Source: Voacanga thouarsii (taxonomy: Eukaryota; Streptophyta; Magnoliopsida; Gentianales; Apocynaceae). Taken from it: a stretch of DNA of 64,000 nucleotides. The DNA is taken from positions 62,001 through 126,000 of the forward strand of contig JANUWF010001218.1 in NCBI GenBank assembly GCA_026120185.1, given 5' to 3'. Below the pieces are notes generated by a model. The model made no database searches, was not told where the DNA came from, and worked only from the letters and a program-made list of their open reading frames with translations. Made by a program: the position numbers and the translations under genes. Below, piece after piece: positions 1 to 11,778 of the stretch (the stretch's first letter is position 1; each line of letters begins with the position of its first letter).

Positions 1-106
1 TGAATTGAAATTGTTTCGCTTCATGATTTATATATAAAATACAATATATTGGTATTGATATTACTTAGAAATGTAATCTCAAAAGAATAAAATATAACAA
101 GGATAC

Positions 107-349
107 CTTTATTTGATCCTCCCACTGTTTATTAGTCCAATTTATTGTATTTGACATAGGATTCGAATGACTATTACTTGTCTTGTCTACTATCTTGATC
201 CAAATATTATATTTTTTCATTAAATAATCCCATCAGTTCTTCAGTTGCTTTTGTGTCAAGTCAATATGTTTTTCCTTTTGAAAATTCAATTTAATTCTAT
301 GTAGAGTTGGATCTTTCCAACTAACTCTAACATTGAAATCATTATCCAT
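107..349 (-). pseudogene. Myb/SANT-like domain exon fragment (broken)
   Basis: Read on the minus strand from an ATG at 349, about 80 codons resemble the Myb/SANT-like DNA-binding domain found in plant proteins linked to PIF/Harbinger transposons. Visible landmarks are a W-K-D-P motif near the start, a KQLKN stretch, then WDYLMKKYNIW, a TINWT motif and a final QWEDQIK. A single in-frame TGA separates KN from WD. The reading ends at AAAG followed by GTATCC, which looks like a 5' splice donor, so this was probably one exon of a longer gene. No continuation is seen before the window edge at base 1. The family assignment rests on pattern recognition. It could be a gene fragment, a solitary exon of a dead Harbinger accessory gene, or part of a gene lying outside the window. 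Confidence 0.5.
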
Positions 350-1899
350 TCCTATGTACAAATTAATAAATTAATTATTAAAATCAATATTTAACAATAA
401 ACAATAAAGAGAAATAACTAACAAAACCAAATGCAAGATTCAACTTTGATGTGTCATGAAACTAAATGCAAAATTCATAAACCTTTCCATAGTTATAAAA
501 GATGATAAGAGAAATCTCAACATCACAAAGAATAGACAATTCATGAGTTTTCTTGAGAAGCCTATTTCTTTTCTTAATGGCAACTCAAATAATATATTTT
601 CAAGTAAATCAAACTACTAAAAAGAAGACTGGAAAATGTGTTTTATTCTAACTAAGTCATGCCGAGAAGCTTGACTCGTCCTTTCACCAAAAAAAAAAAA
701 AAAAAAGTAAAATTAATATGGTTTCAAACTAAAACTGTAAATAATTTAATTGCATAGTTAAATTATACCTATCTATGATTATTTTCTAATTTTAAGGAAT
801 GAATGCAGTATTTAGGAAGCTTTGGAAAATTTATGTACAACTTTAAATTACAATTCATCTCGTTTTATTGATGGATGACTAATAGCACAAACCAACTAGA
901 CACTACAAAAGCTAATGAATAGCGTTGAGTCAAAAGTTGTGTAGTAAATGATATGCTACATTGTTTGTGATGCAACTGCTTCTCCTACTAAAGTATATAC
1001 AGAACTAGCGAACATAACAAAATTATTTGATCAATATGTAGGTATTACCTGGGAAATCTCATACAGAACCTCTTCAATGGGCAACCCTAGTGCTAGAGGA
1101 ACACATCGAATAACGGTAAGGCAAAGCGAATTAACATAACACAAAAAAAAAAGGGGAATGAAATTAGAGATAACCATATAAAATCTACATATCCTAGACT
1201 AAGGCTCACATTTAACGATAGAAAATATTTCTAGATTGTCCTTATAGCTTGAAATTGAGTAAAGCTCTAGTTACCATAGTGTGACACACTAAGCCTTTCC
1301 TCAGAGCCCACTTGATTTTGCTCCTTTTTATACCCTACCATTTCTCTATATATTACAAAATCTTCAACACCAACTAATTTTGGCTACAAGGCCTTTTTGC
1401 ACATCCACAGAACAAATACTCGGATGATAGATATAAATATTTGCACATAAATAGTTAAATGCATTAAATTTGGGCATTAGGGACGAAATCATTGATCCTA
1501 ACAGGTACCTTAGCACGAACTGTAGTCGTCTATTATTCTCTAACTAAATCCAAATTCTTATGTACTCAGGAATCACTTTTCTCTCAGATTTACCAAGGCT
1601 AATTATGTTATAAATACCAATCACTATGTATTTCATTGACAAATTAAAACAAACAAATGATAGCTTCTTAACAAAGTAGCAGCAGCAACATAAAAAAAAA
1701 AAAAAGGAAAAAAGAGATTAATCCAAACTCTTTGAAATAGACAAAATTTAGCAGAACCATCCAAGAAGCTATCTAAGATCGCAGATGTACTTCGAATTAT
1801 CTAAAAGCTACTGGCGCATTTAAGATATGCCAACCATATTAATGGTTTTCCAAAATATCTACTTTTCATGCCTTTACAAATGAGACATGCCAATAAAAT
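350..1899. other. AT-rich intergenic DNA, nothing recognised
   Basis: Low-complexity, AT-rich sequence with several poly(A) tracts (for example 690-706 and 1692-1705). One 63-codon open frame at 948-1139 has no recognisable domain. I see no gene, RNA or transposon ends here. Confidence 0.5.
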
Positions 1900-2175
1900 T
1901 TGAAAAATTAGCTAGTTTAATCCTTTAATTTTTATGTTTTAAAGGTTTAGGTATTTTTTTTTAAAATTTTTTAGATTTCTAACTATTATTTTTGTGTGAT
2001 TTTAATCATTTTTTAGAGTTTTGTTAGTCAAATAGTTATCTGACTAACGGAACCCTAAAACAAGGATCAAATCTGTACAAAAATAATAATTAGGGAATTT
2101 AAAATGTTTTTTTTTTAAAAAAGGTCCTAAACTTTCAAAACATAAAAGTTAGGAAATTGAATTGACAAATTTTTC
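1900..2175. mobile_element. MITE copy A, long terminal inverted repeats
   Basis: About 276 bp with near-complete foldback structure. The left end TTGAAAAATTAGCTAG and the reverse complement of the right end, TTGAAAAATTTGTCAA, match. The complementarity continues inwards through the segments around 1921-1960 and 2110-2160, including mirrored TAATTATTATTTTTGT-type stretches. A related copy lies at 3068-3336. There is no coding capacity. Long inverted repeats suggest a foldback or Mutator-like MITE. I could not find a convincing target-site duplication. Confidence 0.6.
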
Positions 2176-2843
2176 AAGCATATTTACAAAGTATATATGA
2201 GTTTTATAAATTAATAATCTAATTATTAGATTTTCTACAAAAATTAAAGAAGTAAATATATTAAATTTTAATCACATCAGATATAATTTGTCATTTTATC
2301 TCAATGTTTAAATAATGTTACATTGTGATATTTATTTAATTTTAAATATGTGACTATCAAATTAATGATATATCTATTCATTGAACTTGTATCGTATCAA
2401 AAATTAAAAAAATGATAATAAAATTATTATACTAACCATTCTATTAGATCAATTATAAACAAAATTAGAACATTTGGAAGTATTCCTTAATTAGTTTATT
2501 AGTTTTTATTTTTCATTAAATAATAATTTTTTTAAGATTCTATCCCACAATTTTCTTAAATTTGCGATAGATTTTGTTGGATTCCTTTATTAATTTTTTT
2601 CTTTTAATTTTTCATTAAGTAATAAATTTTCCTAAAGAATTTATCCCTTTTTACCCCTACAGTATCTATCCTTGATTCCACTCAAAGTTGGAAATAATCT
2701 CTTTTTGAATTTTTTTTATTAATAACAATCTTTAATTTAGAATAGATAGCTCTATAAGAATTTTACATGCCAAATCCATCCCAAATTTGGGATAGAGTTA
2801 AAACGGAATTTTTAATTAATTTACTTTTAATTTTTATTAAATA

Positions 2844-2893
<50 letters not shown>

Positions 2894-3067
2894 ATAAGAA
2901 TATGTTTCGAATTTGTTCCAAATTTTAATTAAATTTGGGATAGATTTGCAATGAATATTTTATTACTTTATTATTTTCAAAAATGAAATTTCAAGAATTC
3001 ATCTTAAATTCATCCGAAATCCTTCCAAATTTTGAAGTAAAATTTTATTTTTTTTTTGTTATTTAAA
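2176..3067. other. AT-rich spacer between MITE copies
   Basis: No gene is seen. Phrases such as 'atttgggatagatttg' and 'aaatttgggatagagtt' recur at about 2560, 2780 and 2930, hinting at old low-copy internal duplications. A dinucleotide microsatellite is listed separately. Confidence 0.4.
2844..2891. repeat. Compound (AC)n(AT)n microsatellite
   Basis: An (AC) run of about 8-9 units passes directly into an (AT) run of about 15 units. Confidence 0.9.
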
Positions 3068-3336
3068 GAAAAATAGTTGATGCAATCCTTTAATTTTCAT
3101 GTTTTAGAGGTTTGTGTCCCTTTTTTTAAATTTTTAGATCCCCTAATTATTATTTTTGTACTCATTTGGTCCTTTTTTTTAAAGTTCCATTAGTTAGATG
3201 ATGGTTTGATTAACGGAATCTTAAAAAAAGAATCAAAATCACACAAAAATAATAATTAGGAGACTTAAAAAGTTGAAAAAAAAGGACCTAAACTTCCAAA
3301 ACATAAAAATTAAGAGATTGAATTAGCTAATTTTTC
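3068..3336. mobile_element. MITE copy B, related to 1900-2175
   Basis: About 269 bp with strong internal inverted symmetry. The left arm begins GAAAAATAGTTGATGCAATC, and the reverse complement of the right arm begins GAAAAATTAGCTAATTCAAT. Mid-element sequence (TAATTATTATTTTTGT and its complement) is shared with copy A. It has no coding sequence. Target duplication is not clear. Confidence 0.6.
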
Positions 3337-3650
3337 ATAAAAATTTTACCATGCTCAAGTTAAAGGTATAGATATCTCATGCTCCTAAAACTAAACTTGT
3401 TGAATTACTTTGGTTTGTAAAGATTCCAAACATAGAGATTACACCACAATCTATTACAAAACCGATGTCCAAAAAAAAAAAAAAAAAGAAATTGTTCCTA
3501 CAAGATTAACTTCTTGCAAATGTACTTCAATTCACCGTGAAATTTAATCTCATCATGAAACCTCAGTTGCACACCCAAATTCAATGGCAGAGGTCAATCA
3601 GCTTGATTGCACTATGAACTTTGTTGTGTAGAAAATAGTTGGCCTATCTA

Positions 3651-3948
3651 AACAATCATGATATCCAAGAATGTACTTCCACCCCCGACTATAACAATTA
3701 CACAAGATTGCAAATAAAATTAAAAACTAGTGTGCAAATGAAGAATGTGAAAAAAAAAAAAAAAAATGGCAGCCGCACCAAAAGGAGACTATCATCATCT
3801 GAACAATCATGATATCCAAGAATGTACTTCCACCCCTGACTATAACAATTACACAAGATTACGATAAAATTAAAAACTAAAACGCATATGAAGAAAGTGA
3901 AAAAAGAAAAAAAAAAAGCCACTACCCAAAAAAGAGACTATCATCATC
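3651..3948. repeat. Tandem duplication, 2 copies of about 151 bp
   Basis: Copy 1 starts at 3651 and copy 2 at 3802; both start AACAATCATGATATCCAAGA. Each copy carries an internal poly(A) run (about 3751-3767 and 3900-3918), then a segment ending GAGACTATCATCATC. Scattered substitutions separate the copies, so the duplication is not recent. Confidence 0.85.
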
Positions 3949-4550
3949 CGTACCATATTATCAAAAAGTCCCCATCCCTTCTCTACATTTTTTAACACTA
4001 AAAAAAAAAAAAAGAAAAGAAAAACCGGTAGTTGCAAACCATGGAAGAAACAGGTAAATACGAAAAAAGCATGGAAGAAACAATAATTATTGGTGAATAT
4101 GAACTATCAATAATTTATTATCAAAAAAAAATTTTAAAAACATGGAAGGAAGACAAACCTGTTGAACTTAATAGAACAAATGGAAGACATCGCTGAGAGA
4201 AGATAACAATGAGATGGAAGTCACCACAGGGAGAAGACAACAACGAGATGGAAGAAGTTATGAACAGAAGATGACAAGGAGGAGAAAGGGAGGAGAGAGA
4301 GATTTGAGAGAGCCTTTGGTTATTAATATGGTTTAAAGATGGATAATCTTGTCAAGAATTTAAAAGTTATTAAAACTCTATGTTAAGCATATTTTATGTT
4401 AAGTTAAATTTTTATCACTTAACATATTTATACATTTCTATCTTTATCATCAAACATAACTAATTTGATAAGTATTTAAATAATTCAATTTTAAGTATTG
4501 AATTGGGTTATCAAATGGACCCAAAAACAAATAGTTGGCACATGATTTTA
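3949..4550. other. AT- and purine-rich spacer
   Basis: No gene recognised. A purine-rich patch (GAAGAAG/GAGATGGAAG units) lies around 4180-4310. Confidence 0.4.
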
Positions 4551-5382
4551 GTGCTAGTTTAGGAGTTAGGGGAGACGAGAAAAGAAGAGAAATATTAAGT
4601 TATAAAAGAAAAAGAGATGAAGTGATTTATATATAATGTCATTTAGGAGTTCAGGAAAGAAAAAAAAAGAAATATTTTCTTTTATTTGGAGTTTGAAGAG
4701 AGAACAAAAAGAAATAAAATAATTTCATAAGAATAACCCTCTTATTCTCTTTGTCATATTAATTTCATCATGGTTACTACTGTTATCGATATCTTAGGTT
4801 GCAAAACTTCCTCTCCCTTATCATCTTGTTGCTTGCTGGTGCTACTGCCATGATGACTACCACCAATCTCTTATCTTTTTTTCTCCTTTTAATCTCAATC
4901 ACACAATTAAAACCTCAAAAATATACTCAGGGTTTCTACTAAGGATATTTTCTCCCGCAATCAACTATGAATTTGCTAAATTCTTTAATTTTCTACTCAT
5001 ATTTTGTTAAATTCGGTGATTTTTTTCTACAAATATCACTCAATCAAATCATTTTCATCATCAATTCTATCCAATTAAATGATTCCTCTACCAATTCAAC
5101 GTTAGTACTGGTGGAGAAAAATCTTTGATCAAAGATGGAGAATAGAAAGAGGGAAGAAAATAGGGATAAAATCCAAACTCAACAAACTCTTACTTACATT
5201 TTCCTCATCATCAGTCACTTCTTCTCCATTTCTTGTAAGAAAAAAAATTTGGAGTAAGATCACTCCAAATCTCTTTTCTTCTCTTCTACAAAAACTCTCA
5301 AATGATGTATGGTTACTTCTACCTTTTTTTTTTTTTCAACTTTTCTTTTCTCTTCACTTCTCTCCTCCCAAACTAGTCCTTA
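4551..5382. mobile_element. Possible foldback element with inverted ends
   Basis: The left end (CTAGTTTAGGAGTTAGGGGA at about 4554) and the reverse complement of the right end (ACTAGTTTGGGAGGAGAGAA from about 5375) match over roughly 20-40 bp with gaps. The interior is AT-rich and non-coding. The size and structure fit a non-autonomous DNA element, but no target duplication was established, so this is tentative. Confidence 0.4.
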
Positions 5383-5468
5383 CCCTTTTAGCTCTTTCAT
5401 CTTACTATAATTTAGTCAAATTGGGAAGAAGCAGCGTTGGAGCTAAGGACAATTGTCACAATGGTAAC

Positions 5469-6135
5469 TGTTGGAGACAAACAGACCAAGGACAAGGGCA
5501 CGTGCAAACAGCGGAAAAAATACAGGTTCAAACCTCCTGTAAATTCCTACTCCTTATCAACCCCACACTTGAATGAAAATTAGGAGCCCCAAGAAAATGA
5601 AAAATGACAGCAATAATGGAAGACAAAAAAAAAAAAAAAACACAGCCAAAATGCAAGTGCAAAGCACACTAAATTTTTACGTGAAAAACCTTTCCGATGT
5701 AAAGAGAAAAAATCACGGGACCTTCAAGTCCACGCTAAAAGCTCCACTAATCAACATGAAGAATACAAGATAGAGTTCCACAATATACAACTGAGAATAT
5801 AGCCACAATGAAGCTACAACTTCATTAAAAACCAAAATATAGAGAAGAATAATTGGAGAAAATGTACTAGATTTTTGTTACTGTTTAGCGATAGTATTTC
5901 TGAATCCGGCCGTAAAAAATTGATCACCACCATTAGAATGTAGTTCTACCTCTCCTCTACAACTTATCCAAAATTGAGCTAAATCGGAGAAGAAATCACC
6001 GTCCAAACGTTTAGTTGAAGTAGACTGCTCAACACAGAAAAATCTGCAATTCTCCCTCTCCCTCTCTCTCTCTCTCTCTCCTCTTTTGTTGCTACATGGT
6101 TGTTTAGATTCTACATGTTGGGAGCCAATCTAACA
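5469..6135 (-). repeat. 3' LTR of the copia element (shortened)
   Basis: About 667 bp. Compared with the other LTR it lacks a segment of roughly 110 bp, corresponding to about 10719-10832. The breakpoint lies in the CT-repeat at about 6052-6082. The missing part contains the TATATA-bearing promoter segment kept in the 5' LTR. Confidence 0.9.
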
Positions 6136-6150
6136 AATCTCCCCCCTCCC
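6136..6150 (-). promoter_or_regulatory. Polypurine tract of the copia element
   Basis: On the minus strand the sequence GGGAGGGGGGAGATT lies immediately inside the 3' LTR, the expected plus-strand priming site. Confidence 0.8.
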
Positions 6151-6152
6151 AA

Positions 6153-9100
6153 CTATGTGGAGGAACTTGCCATCCCGGCAATGGAACAACAAACCTCAAA
6201 CTTCCATTTAGGCAACGTCTTTGTCGTCATATCAGCCCCGTTATCATCTGTGTGAACCTTTTTAAGTTCCACCAATTTATCATCCAATACCTCACGTATC
6301 CAATAATACCTCACATAAATATGTTTGGATCTTGGATGAAAAATTAGATTCTTACCAAGATGAATAGTACTTTGACTATCACAATGTAGCACAAATTGCC
6401 CTTGAGAGTGACCAAGCTCCTGAAGAAACCTCTTCATCCAAAGTAATTCTTTACAAGCCTCTGTAAATGCAATGAATTCAGCTTATGTAGTAGACAATGC
6501 AACACATCTTTGCAATTGAGATTGCCATGATATAGCCCCCCCTGCAAAGGTAATCAAGTAACCAGAAGTAGATTTTCTTGAATCAACATCTTCAGCCATA
6601 TCTGAATCTGTATAGCCATTAAGAATAGGTTTCTCACTGCCAAAATAAGTCTCAAAACTAGAAGTACCATGAAGATATCTCAAAATCCACTTCACAGCAT
6701 CCCAATGTTCTCTTCCTGGATTAGAAAGAAAACGACTAACAATACCAACAGCATGAGCTATATCAGGCCTCGTACAAACCATAGCATACATCGAACTATC
6801 AATTGCTAAGGTATAGGGAACTTCTGCATATCTTGAGTGGAGGGGCATTGTTTTACACTTAATTTGAAGTGACTAGCAAGAGGAGTACCCACAGCTTTGG
6901 ACTTGTCCATCTTAAATCTCTGGGGCACCTTTTGAATGTAGCTTTCCTGAGATAACCAAAGTTTCTTGGCATTTCTATCACGGAAAATCTTTACTCCAAG
7001 AATTTGCTTAGCTAGTCCTAAGTCTTTCATAGCAAAAGACTTGCTCAACTCTTGCTTTAACTTGTCAATTCTGGAAGCATTTTTACCAACAATAAGCATG
7101 TCATCAACATAAAGCAAAAGAATAATAAAATCATCATCAGAAAACTTTTGCACAAATACACAATGGTCTAAAGTAGTCTTCCTACGACCTTGCTTCCTTG
7201 TAACAGACTCAAACTTCTTATACCACTATCTTGGTGCTTGTTTCAATCCATACAAACTTTTCTTCAATTTGCAAACATAATCTTCTTTTTCTTTTACTTG
7301 AAATCCCTCTAGCTATTCCATATAGATTTCTTATTTAAGACCACCATGAAGAAAAGCTGTCTTCACATCCATCTGTTCAATCTCTAAGTCAAGACTAGCA
7401 GCTAAACTAAGCACAACTCTGATAGATGCCATTTTTACAATGGGAGAAAATATCTCTGAAAAGTCTATATCTTTCCTCTGACTGAAGCCCTTGACAACTA
7501 ATCTAGCTTTGTACCGTGGGTGAGAGGAATTCTCTTCCTACTTCAATCTGTAGACCCATCTATTCTTTAAAGCCTTTTTGCCCTTAGGCAACTTCACCAA
7601 CTCAAAGATGTGGTTGTCAAACAAAGACTTCATCTCATCTTTCATTGCATTGAATCACTGATCCTTTTGCTCATTTTACATAGCTTCCTGATAGCATTCT
7701 GGTTCTCCCCCGACAGTCAACAGTATATACTCATTTGGAGAATATCTGGGAGAAGGTTGTCTATCTCTGGTAGATCTCCTGAGTGGAGCATCGTGTGGTT
7801 CCTCTGGCAAATCTGTAACCGCTAGAATCTGAATATCAGTAGCATCATCATTTGGGATGTCTAAATCAGCAACACCATGATCATGCTGAACCTATGACTC
7901 TGACTTCTGAGCTTTCTTAATGTCATCAATGGTATGATCCTCGAAGAACACCACATCTCTGCTTCTCATTAGCTTCTTCTCAATTGGATCATAAAGTCTA
8001 TATCCAAACTCATCTTAGCCATATCCAAGAAAAAAACACTGTCTTGTCTTTGCATCTACTTTAGACCTTTCATCTTTTGGAATATAAACAAAAACCCTAC
8101 AGCCAAAGACACGCAAGTGATCATAAGAAGCTTCTTACCAGACCAAATATTCTCAAGAACATCCCCATCTAGAGTAACAGTGGGAGATAGATTAATGACA
8201 TGAGCCATTGTATGCAACACTTCACCCCAAAAGGAATTTGGTAACTTAGCCTCTGAAAGCAAACACCTAACTCTCTCAACTAGAGTTCTGTTCATCCTTT
8301 CTGCCAAACCATTCAACTGAGGTGTCTTAGGAGGAGTCTTCTGATGTCTGATACCCTGCTGCCTGTAGTACTTATCAAACGGTCCATTGTACTCACCACC
8401 ATTATCTGATCGGATACACTTAATCTTCTTTCCAGTTTCTCGTTCAATAGAAGCCTGAAACTGCTTGAACTTATCTAAAACCTGATCTTTAGTTCTCAAG
8501 GTATAAACCACAATTTCTTTGAATGATCATCAATAAAAGTCACAAAGTAAGATGCACTACTAAATGACTGTACCTTTAACGGACCACAAACATCAGAATA
8601 AATCAACTCTAACAACTTAGATTTTCTTGAAGTAGGGTTAGTCTTGAATGACACCCTATTTTGTTTTCCTACTAGACAATGAGTACATTTTTCTAACTTT
8701 GCAGTACTGACTACAGAAATTGCATTGTTTCTGATTAAACAATTAAGTTCTTTCTCACTGATGTGATTGAGCCACTTGTGCCATAGTTCAGGTGAGATTT
8801 TGTTGTTCACCACATTAACACTAGCACCAGAAATCGAAGCCTGCATTAAATACAGATTAGAACATTTTTTTCCTCGAGCCACAATAAGAGAACCCTTAGA
8901 AAGCTTCCACTATCCTCGATCAAATTTGTTGCAGAAACCATCATCGTTAAGTCTGCCAACTGAAATCAAATTTAGTTGAACATCTGGAGCATGTCTAATA
9001 TTTCTAAGCAATAACTGACTGCCATTATTGGTCTTCAAGCAAACATTACCTATGCCAATAACTTTAGATATACCATCATTGCCCATCCTTAAAGCTCCAA

Positions 9101-9221
9101 AGTCACCTGGAGTATATGTAAGGAATAAGTCTCTCCTGGCTGTAATATGAAGTGAAACACCTGTTTCTACTACCCAATCAGTGTCATAAGAGGTATAACT
9201 GATCACATCCTCATCATACAC
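6153..9221 (-). pseudogene. Copia pol pseudogene (protease-integrase-RT-RNase H)
   Basis: Read on the minus strand. The protease region (9221-8910) has WVVETGVSLHIT where the family normally has an Asp-Ser/Thr-Gly catalytic triplet, so the aspartate is Glu here. An HHCC integrase zinc-binding region follows (8882-8496: WHKWLNHIS then CTHCLVGK). The integrase core (about 8600-8056) shows YSDVCGP, then SDNGGEY and a Glu within NGLAERMNRT. Reverse transcriptase shows LLLYVDDMLIVG at about 7110. RNase H shows YTDSD, STSGY, then HCDSQSTIHL and an H/D-rich end (6848-6153). Frames break at about 8510, 7150-8050 and 6848, and a stop lies at about 6483. The frame is degraded through the N-terminal half of the RT (7200-8050). 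The protein cannot be made as one piece. Confidence 0.93.
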
Positions 9222-10056
9222 AAGAACAAGGTCTCCTGAAGAAGTAGCATAGCAACTTGATTTCCACTATCATCCTTTGCTTCTGAAGTACTTGTACCGT
9301 TCTTGTTTTCCTTCTTCCATTTGAAACAGTTTCTTTTAATATGTCCATTCTTACCACAGTGATAACATTCAATATCCTTGTACCTAGACCTAGACTTACT
9401 TCTGCTCTTACTTCTGTTTGTTTGAACCTTACTTGTACTTCTTCCTCGATTTTCAGTAACAAGAACCTCAGATCGAAAAGATAAACATCCTGAAGTTCTC
9501 CTTCTAACCTCTTCATTAAGGATACCATATTTAGCATATTCTAAAGACATGGCACCAACAAAAGCAGAGTTAGTATAAGAAACCCGAAATGTTTCTTAAG
9601 AATCAGGCAAATTGCTAAGCAACCAAAGTCCCATAATCTCATCATCAAATTTAATTTCCGCATTGGACAACTGATCAATAAGACATTGAAAGTCATTTAC
9701 ATGGTCCATCACAGGAGTTCCTTCTTTGTATTTCAAATTTATCATCTGTTTTAATAGAAACCACTTGTTGTTACCAGTTTTTGAAGCATACAAGTTTCAA
9801 GTTTCTTCCATAATTACTTGGCATCAGTTTCATTTGTAATGTGGCTACAAACATTCTCCTTAACCCAACATCTAACATAACTACAGACTTTTTTATGCTC
9901 AAAGGTCCATTCTTCATTAGATTTATTTTCAGGCTTTTGAGAAGCAAACACAGGTAAATGAAAACTCTTCACAAACAATAAATCTTTCATTTTTCCTTGC
10001 CAACTATGATAGTTTGAACCATTTAAAATAAGCATTTGACTAGCAACATTCTTCAT
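9203..10056 (-). pseudogene. Copia gag pseudogene
   Basis: The minus-strand reading starts MKNVASQMLILNGSNYHSW at 10056, a typical copia Gag opening (L-N-G-x-N-Y-x-x-W). It continues through a capsid-like region (9793-9596: MINLKYKEGTPVMDHVNDF) to a CCHC zinc knuckle, CYHCGKNGHIKRNC, at about 9370-9330. A stop or frameshift between 9814 and 9793 and another near 9596-9550 split it into three pieces. It lies directly downstream of the primer-binding site. Confidence 0.9.
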
Positions 10057-10096
10057 AATTCAAACAAGCAAAATGCACCAAGCACCAATTAGGAGC

Positions 10097-10108
10097 GCTC
10101 TGATACCA
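10097..10108 (-). promoter_or_regulatory. Primer-binding site, initiator Met tRNA type
   Basis: The minus strand reads TGGTATCAGAGC three bases inside the 5' LTR. This is the usual plant copia primer site, complementary to the 3' end of initiator methionine tRNA. It fixes the coding orientation as minus. Confidence 0.92.
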
Positions 10109-10111
10109 CTT

Positions 10112-10887
10112 TGTTGGGGACGAACAGATCAAGGATAAGGGCATGTGCAAATAGCAGAACAAAAACAGGTTTAAACCTCCTGTAAATCCCTACTCCTTGT
10201 CAACCTCACACTTGAATGAAAATTAGGAGCCCCAAGAAAATAAAAAATGGCAGCAAAATAGAAGACCAAAAAAAAAAAAAAAAAACACACAGCCAAAATG
10301 CAAGTACAAAGCACACTAAATTTTTACGTGAAAAACCTTTGCAATGTGAAGAGGAAAAATCACGATACTTTCGAATCCATGCTAAAAGCTCCACTAATCA
10401 ATATGAAGAATAGAAGATAGAGTTCCACAATATACAACTGAGAATATAGCCACAATGAAGCTACAACTTCATTAAAACCAAAATATAGAGAAGAATAATT
10501 GGAGAAAATGCATTAGATTTTTGTCACTGTCCGGCGATAGTATTTCTGAATCTGACTGTAAAAAATTGATCACCACCGTTACAATGTAGTTCTGCCTTTC
10601 CTCTACAACATATCCAAAATTGAGCCAAATCGGAGAAGAAATCACCGTCGATCGTCTAGTAGAAGTAGACTGCTCAACACAGAAAAATCTGTAATTCTCC
10701 CTCTCTCTCTCTCTCTTTTCTCCAGATGTTTTTGTTTCTCTCTCTATATATTCACCCAACAACACACACCAGATGCTCTATATCTCACCCGCCTCTTCTT
10801 TGTGTTGACCAGAAAAAACAAAAAACCTTTTCCTCTTTTGTTGCTACATAGTTGTCTAAATTCTACATGTTGGGAGCCAACCCAACA
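10112..10887 (-). repeat. 5' LTR of the copia element
   Basis: About 776 bp, starting TGTTGGGG and ending CCCAACA on the plus strand. It keeps the segment at about 10719-10832, which includes a TATATA-like box (minus strand GAATATATAGAGAG around 10743-10756) next to a CT microsatellite. This LTR would have carried the promoter. Confidence 0.9.
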
Positions 10888-10892
10888 GTAAC

Positions 10893-11262
10893 TTGTCGAC
10901 CCTTGCATGATGTAACCAACATATTGCTTAGTTAACCATCTCCACGAGTAAGATTTAGAAAACCACACAAAAATAATAAAGAACATGTAACATAGGAGAA
11001 ATTTATAAGCAAACATGCCCAACCTTATTTATTACTCACATTATAAGAAAAACGTACAACACTAGCTCCCAAATGCCTAGGATGTTTCCTAAGACACCTA
11101 AACTGTCTAACCTACACAATGATCTTGAACCCCTCACTCACGATATCGTCTCATGAGACTAGCCTCATTCCCTTACACAAAGCTTAGCAAGTGACCTTTA
11201 CAGTCCCCCAAGTTAACCAAGACCTACGTTTAGTTCTCATAATGTCTGTTGACCCTATTTTG
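10893..11262. other. Unassigned DNA between copia and hAT elements
   Basis: Moderately AT-rich. This stretch was contiguous with 25623 onwards before the hAT insertion. A phrase such as ATATCGTCTCATGAGAC at about 11142 is palindrome-like. No coding or RNA feature is recognised. It may be the remnant of an older repeat. Confidence 0.4.
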
Positions 11263-11270
11263 GCTAAGTC

Positions 11271-11294
11271 TAGCAATAGCATGTGGGCCGGCTC
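11271..11294 (+). repeat. hAT left terminal inverted repeat
   Basis: Matches the inverted right end at 25591-25614 over about 24 bp with a few substitutions; the outer TAGCAAT is identical. Confidence 0.85.
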
Positions 11295-11778
11295 ACATGG
11301 TTTTGGGTCAATCCCTGGGATTGACCCTTGGGCTATGCAGGTTGGTTCCATATCAAGGCGGTCTGTGCCAGGTTAGGCCCAGGTCCAAATACCCTGAGCC
11401 CAGCACAGCCTGGGACATAGAACCACCGTGAGGCTCACACGCCTCTTCTCTTTCTCTCTCTCTCTCCCCCTTTATTTTTTCTCTAAATTCGATTAAAAAT
11501 TTTAATGTGCTTTTGGTTTATAATTTTTTATTATTACTTAAATAATATGATTATTTAAAATCATAAAAAAGCCACCTTGAAGTGTGGGGGATTTAGCTTG
11601 GCCCTTTACTGATTTTATTAATTAATAAAATATTACATAAGAGGAAAATTTGATGCCTAAACCTCTTAAAAATATTATAATGATTAAAATTTAAAAATAT
11701 AATAAATATCCTAAAATTAAAATTAAACAATTATATAATATTATTTATACTGAATTTCTAATTATTCAAAAAACTAAA

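Larger units (their letters stand above)
5469..10887 (-). mobile_element. Complete but decayed Ty1-copia LTR retrotransposon
   Basis: The element is bounded by LTRs that start TGTTGG and end AACA, and is flanked by a perfect 5-bp target duplication GTAAC (5464-5468 and 10888-10892). It is about 5.4 kb long and coded on the minus strand. In coding order it has LTR, initiator-Met primer site, gag, protease, integrase, reverse transcriptase, RNase H, polypurine tract and LTR. Integrase before reverse transcriptase places it in Ty1-copia. The Gag and the 'NLYLMQ' integrase lead resemble Tnt1/Tork-type elements, but lineage is not certain. Frameshifts and stops divide both gag and pol, so it is not autonomous. 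Confidence 0.95.

Noticed and set aside
3651..3948. CRISPR-like or satellite array
   Set aside because: Only two copies of 151 bp; a simple tandem duplication.
5469..10887. Endogenous pararetrovirus
   Set aside because: The RT region has integrase before it, LTRs, a Met-tRNA primer site and a 5-bp duplication, all typical of Ty1-copia; no movement or coat protein sequence is seen.
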